Shown here: positions 6,113 to 8,255 of the stretch, piece after piece
Layout: the number at the start of each line of letters is the position of its first letter
Numbering within the stretch: position 1 is the first letter of the stretch
DNA from: an uncultured Collinsella sp.
GTDB lineage: Bacteria; Actinomycetota; Coriobacteriia; Coriobacteriales; Coriobacteriaceae
Direction of reading: 5' to 3'
Assembly (NCBI GenBank): GCA_900547765.1
Contig: URIA01000063.1
Location: forward strand, 1-8,255
Length of the DNA stretch: 8,255 bases
Made by a program: the position numbers and the translations under genes
The notes under the pieces: generated by a model
The model's database searches: none
Told to the model about the DNA's origin: nothing
What the model saw: the letters and a program-made list of their open reading frames with translations, nothing else

Positions 6113-6231
6113 AAGTGAGTAGACTTTTTGGTGCAGTACGAGCACAAAGTGCATCTGCTCTAGCAAAACCGCAGGTCGCAGGGGTGGCGGTTTTGGGTGT
6201 GCTCGGCAGATCGTAAAAAGTCTACTCACTT
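6113..6231. repeat. 119-base nested inverted repeat (REPIN- or MITE-like)
   Basis: A perfect 17-bp outer arm, AAGTGAGTAGACTTTTT (6113-6129) and its complement (6215-6231), encloses a perfect 8-bp arm CGAGCACA/TGTGCTCG (6139-6146 and 6198-6205) and a perfect 9-bp arm CAAAACCGC/GCGGTTTTG (6164-6172 and 6187-6195). Nine-base gaps on both sides separate the outer and middle arms. No flanking target duplication is evident. It lies in the 355-base gap 6016-6370, where I see no protein gene. A related partial copy, AAGTAAGTAGACCTT, matches the arm at 13 of 15 positions at 5232-5246. It may be a mobile palindrome pair or a structured RNA. Confidence 0.7.
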
Positions 6232-6316
6232 GTAATTTGGGCCTTTGGTCGTGGAGGCTGTTGGTCCCGCTTTGGTTGTCGAGAGAGGGTGAATTGAAGC
6301 GCCCCCGCACGCTCCA

Positions 6317-6325
6317 TGCTACAAT
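6317..6325 (+). promoter_or_regulatory. extended -10 promoter of the YitT gene
   Basis: TGCTACAAT is a TGn-extended -10 element, predicting a start near 6332 and a leader of about 40 bases before the GTG at 6371. A TTGAAG at 6294-6299 is 20 bases upstream, too far for an ideal -35, but extended -10 promoters do not need one. Confidence 0.55.
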
Positions 6326-6370
6326 CGCGGGCATGCCCCACAACTACATCTGCCTTCGAAAGGAGCTTCC

Positions 6371-7378
6371 GTGGCGAACGCCATCGATCAGCTCACGGAC
6401 CGCGTGCTCGTGCTCGGCCGCCTCACCATCGTCCGCCGTGCCATTACCGCCGTGGCGGTCACAATTTCTGCCGTCCTCCAAACATTCCTGATCCAGGCGT
6501 TCATTCAGCCCGCCGACCTGCTTCCGAGCGGTCTCACCGGCGTCGCGGTCCTGCTCGATCGCGTTACCTCGCTGGGCGGCGTTCACATCGACATCTCGCT
6601 CGGCATGCTTGCGCTCAACATTCCCGTGGCGCTCCTATGCTGGAGCGGCATTAGCAAGCGCTTCGTCATCTTCTCGATGATGCAGGTCGTGCTCTCGTCG
6701 CTGTTCCTCAACGTCTTTCACTTCGCTCCATTTTTGGGCGACAAGATTATGCTCATCATTTTTGGCGGCGTGGTCTCGGGTCTGGGCGCTGCCATCGCGC
6801 TAAAGTCCGGCGCATCTACCGGTGGCACCGACTTTATCGCGCTGTGGGTCTCCAACCACACGGGCAAGACCATCTGGGGCGTTATCTTTGGTTTCAATTG
6901 CTTTATCCTGGCGATCTTTGGCTTTATGTTTGGCTGGGACAAGGCGGCGTATTCCATCGTGTTCCAGTTTATTTCGACCAAGACTATCGACAGTTTCTAT
7001 CGTCGCTACGACCGTGTGACGCTGCAGATCACGACGCGCAGGGCAGACGAAGTCATGACCGCCTATGTTGACCATTTTCAGCACGGCATTAGCTGTGCCG
7101 AGGTCATCGGCGGATACAGCCGCGAAAAGATGTACCTGCTGCACGCCGTTGTATCGACCTACGAGAGCCAGGACATTATCAAGCTGGTGTGCGACATTGA
7201 TCCCGGCGCCGTGATCAATGTGTTCCACACGCTCAACTTTGTGGGCGGCTGGTGGGGCGGTCATGTCGACGAACCCATGCCCACGGCCGTACCCGATCCC
7301 GACAAGCCCGCGCGCATGGCCAGCAGGCAGGCGCGCCTCAGCGAGCAGGACAGCCTACAGCAGGACGACGGCAAGTAA
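6371..7378 (+). CDS. YitT family membrane protein (DUF161/DUF2179)
   Basis: This 335-residue protein has an N-terminal membrane domain with five or six helices (about 24-46, 53-68, 76-92, 98-117, 125-145 and 168-187) and a soluble C-terminal DUF2179 domain (about 214-290). Family marks include QPADLLPSGLTGVAVLL (46-62), SGASTGGTDFIA (146-157) and FQFISTKTIDSFY (198-210). The biochemical role of the family is poorly defined. A charged, proline-containing tail (about 300-335, ending SLQQDDGK) follows. The start is a GTG, supported by GAAAGGAG (6358-6365) 5 bases upstream. It has its own promoter (6317-6325), so it is probably independent of the PTS operon; no terminator is visible after it. Assignment to the family is firm; transport or signalling function is unknown. 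Confidence 0.9.
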   Translation: MANAIDQLTDRVLVLGRLTIVRRAITAVAVTISAVLQTFLIQAFIQPADLLPSGLTGVAVLLDRVTSLGGVHIDISLGMLALNIPVALLCWSGISKRFVIFSMMQVVLSSLFLNVFHFAPFLGDKIMLIIFGGVVSGLGAAIALKSGASTGGTDFIALWVSNHTGKTIWGVIFGFNCFILAIFGFMFGWDKAAYSIVFQFISTKTIDSFYRRYDRVTLQITTRRADEVMTAYVDHFQHGISCAEVIGGYSREKMYLLHAVVSTYESQDIIKLVCDIDPGAVINVFHTLNFVGGWWGGHVDEPMPTAVPDPDKPARMASRQARLSEQDSLQQDDGK

Positions 7379-7432
7379 GGATTTGCTGTATGTGGTGTAT
7401 CGTTTTATCAATATGAGGTAACATGAAACTAG

Positions 7433-7445
7433 ACGTTATATACGT
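7433..7445. promoter_or_regulatory. putative autoregulatory GntR operator
   Basis: ACGTTATATACGT is a near-palindrome, with ACGT arms around 5 bases, and fits the GT..TA..AC pattern of HutC-type GntR sites. It lies 38 bases before the regulator's start, in an A/T-rich stretch. It matches the sites at 127-139 and 1400-1412 at 11 of 13 positions each when read in the opposite orientation. A weak promoter, TTGCTG (7383-7388) and TATCAA (7406-7411) with a 17-bp spacer, lies upstream. Confidence 0.55.
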
Positions 7446-7482
7446 ATTAGTTATTTCAATATTTCGATAAGAGTGATTAGAT

Positions 7483-8202
7483 ATGCCTGCGCCTAAAAAT
7501 GCACCGCTTTACCAGCAGATTTACGACGAAATCAAGGATGCGATCGAGAAAGGTGTTTATGCACCCAAGGAGCGTATTCCGTCCGAGCTTGAGCTAGCCG
7601 AGCAGTACGAGGTGAGCCGAATTACGGTGCGCCGCGCCGTCGAGGAGCTGTGCTCCGATGGCTACCTGGTTAAGCAGCAGGGCCGTGGCACCTTTGTTTC
7701 CACGCCGCACATCAATCGCCAGTTTCACGCCTCGACGCTGCAGACGTTCACCGCGCTGTGTGCCGGCAACGGCATGAAGGCCGGTGCGCACGTGATCGAT
7801 CGCCAGATTGTGCCGGCGCGCCAAAACGAGATGGAGTTCTTTGGCCTGCAGAAGGATGCGCTGCTGCTGCACATCAAGCGCGTGCGTACTGCCGACGGCG
7901 AGCCCATCTTTGAAGAGAACATCTTTGTGCCGTTTGACGCCTACCGTGAGCTGTTGACGGCCGATCTTGAGGACAAGTCGATTTTTGCCGAGGTCGAGCG
8001 TGTTGGCGGAACGCCGATTGTCTCGGTTGGCTACCGTACGGTCGAGGCCGTTCGCGCCAACGCCGAGCAGGCGGCTGAGCTGGGCATTGCTCCGCACGAT
8101 CCGCTGCTCAACCTGCGCGCCGGCTTTATCGGTCCCAACGACGAGCCGGTCCTGATGGGTAAGCAGTACTACGTGGGATCGCGCTACGTTATGGTCATGT
8201 AA
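7483..8202 (+). CDS. GntR/HutC-family transcriptional regulator with UTRA domain
   Basis: This 239-residue DNA-binding protein has an N-terminal winged helix-turn-helix (about 8-74): PLYQQIYDEIKDAI, IPSELELAEQYEVSRITVRRAVEEL (32-56, including the recognition helix) and the wing QQGRGTFV (65-72). A UTRA ligand-binding domain follows (about 95-232). HutC-type members sense small ligands, often phosphorylated sugars or their derivatives, and many control adjacent PTS or sugar catabolic operons; FrlR of the E. coli fructoselysine operon belongs here. The length is standard. The ribosome binding site is weak (AAGAG near 7469-7473), consistent with modest expression. It is the only regulator in the window. 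The near-palindrome before it recurs before the PTS operon and the exporter, so I infer it represses all three and is released by the phosphorylated substrate. Confidence 0.92.
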   Translation: MPAPKNAPLYQQIYDEIKDAIEKGVYAPKERIPSELELAEQYEVSRITVRRAVEELCSDGYLVKQQGRGTFVSTPHINRQFHASTLQTFTALCAGNGMKAGAHVIDRQIVPARQNEMEFFGLQKDALLLHIKRVRTADGEPIFEENIFVPFDAYRELLTADLEDKSIFAEVERVGGTPIVSVGYRTVEAVRANAEQAAELGIAPHDPLLNLRAGFIGPNDEPVLMGKQYYVGSRYVMVM

Positions 8203-8230
8203 GTTACGCGGTTTTACCAAACCGCGTAAC
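8203..8230. terminator. perfect 12-bp hairpin after gntR
   Basis: GTTACGCGGTTT (8203-8214) and AAACCGCGTAAC (8219-8230) pair perfectly around a TACC loop, starting directly after the stop codon. No U tract follows within the window, so if it terminates transcription it does so without the classical tail; it may instead protect the 3' end. Confidence 0.5.
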
Positions 8231-8255
8231 GGCTCGACGCTGCAAACGCCCCTAA

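Noticed and set aside
6113..6231. Nested repeat as a CRISPR unit or an insertion sequence with a transposase
   Set aside because: There is no repeat-spacer series, no transposase frame inside 119 bases, and no flanking target duplication.

Overview
The window looks like a chromosomal segment of a moderately high-GC gut actinobacterium of the Coriobacteriia, most likely Collinsella or a close relative. This is judged from gene content, codon style (strong preference for AAG, AAC, GCC and CTC), AAAGGAG-type ribosome binding sites and small intergenic palindromes. No 16S rRNA or other phylogenetic marker is present, so the genus is an inference. All seven supported genes lie on the + strand.

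Layout: (1) 179-1261, a DMT/EamA-family membrane exporter with its own promoter region. (2) 1445-5227, a four-gene cluster for a mannose-family phosphotransferase system (fused EIIAB, EIIC, EIID) and a SIS-domain sugar-phosphate enzyme resembling the FrlB/GfrF/FraB deglycases; two RNA hairpins separate EIID from the SIS gene and a strong intrinsic terminator follows it. (3) 5386-6015, a HAD phosphatase or phosphomutase-like protein. (4) 6016-6370, a 355-base gap holding a 119-base nested inverted repeat and the promoter of the next gene. (5) 6371-7378, a YitT-family membrane protein. (6) 7483-8202, a GntR/HutC-family regulator with a UTRA effector domain, ending in a perfect 12-bp hairpin.

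Proposed working: the PTS imports and phosphorylates a sugar conjugate, and the SIS enzyme cleaves or isomerises the 6-phosphate. By comparison with known mannose-PTS plus FrlB-like operons, the best guess is an Amadori-type compound such as fructoselysine or glucoselysine, giving glucose 6-phosphate and a free amino acid. A 13-bp near-palindrome built on CGTTATA occurs in front of the exporter, the PTS operon and the GntR gene. This suggests one local regulon: the GntR protein controls itself, the PTS/SIS operon and the exporter, and the exporter might discharge the released amino acid. The operator link is read directly from the sequence; the substrate and the export role are inference. HAD and YitT show no such site and may be unrelated neighbours.
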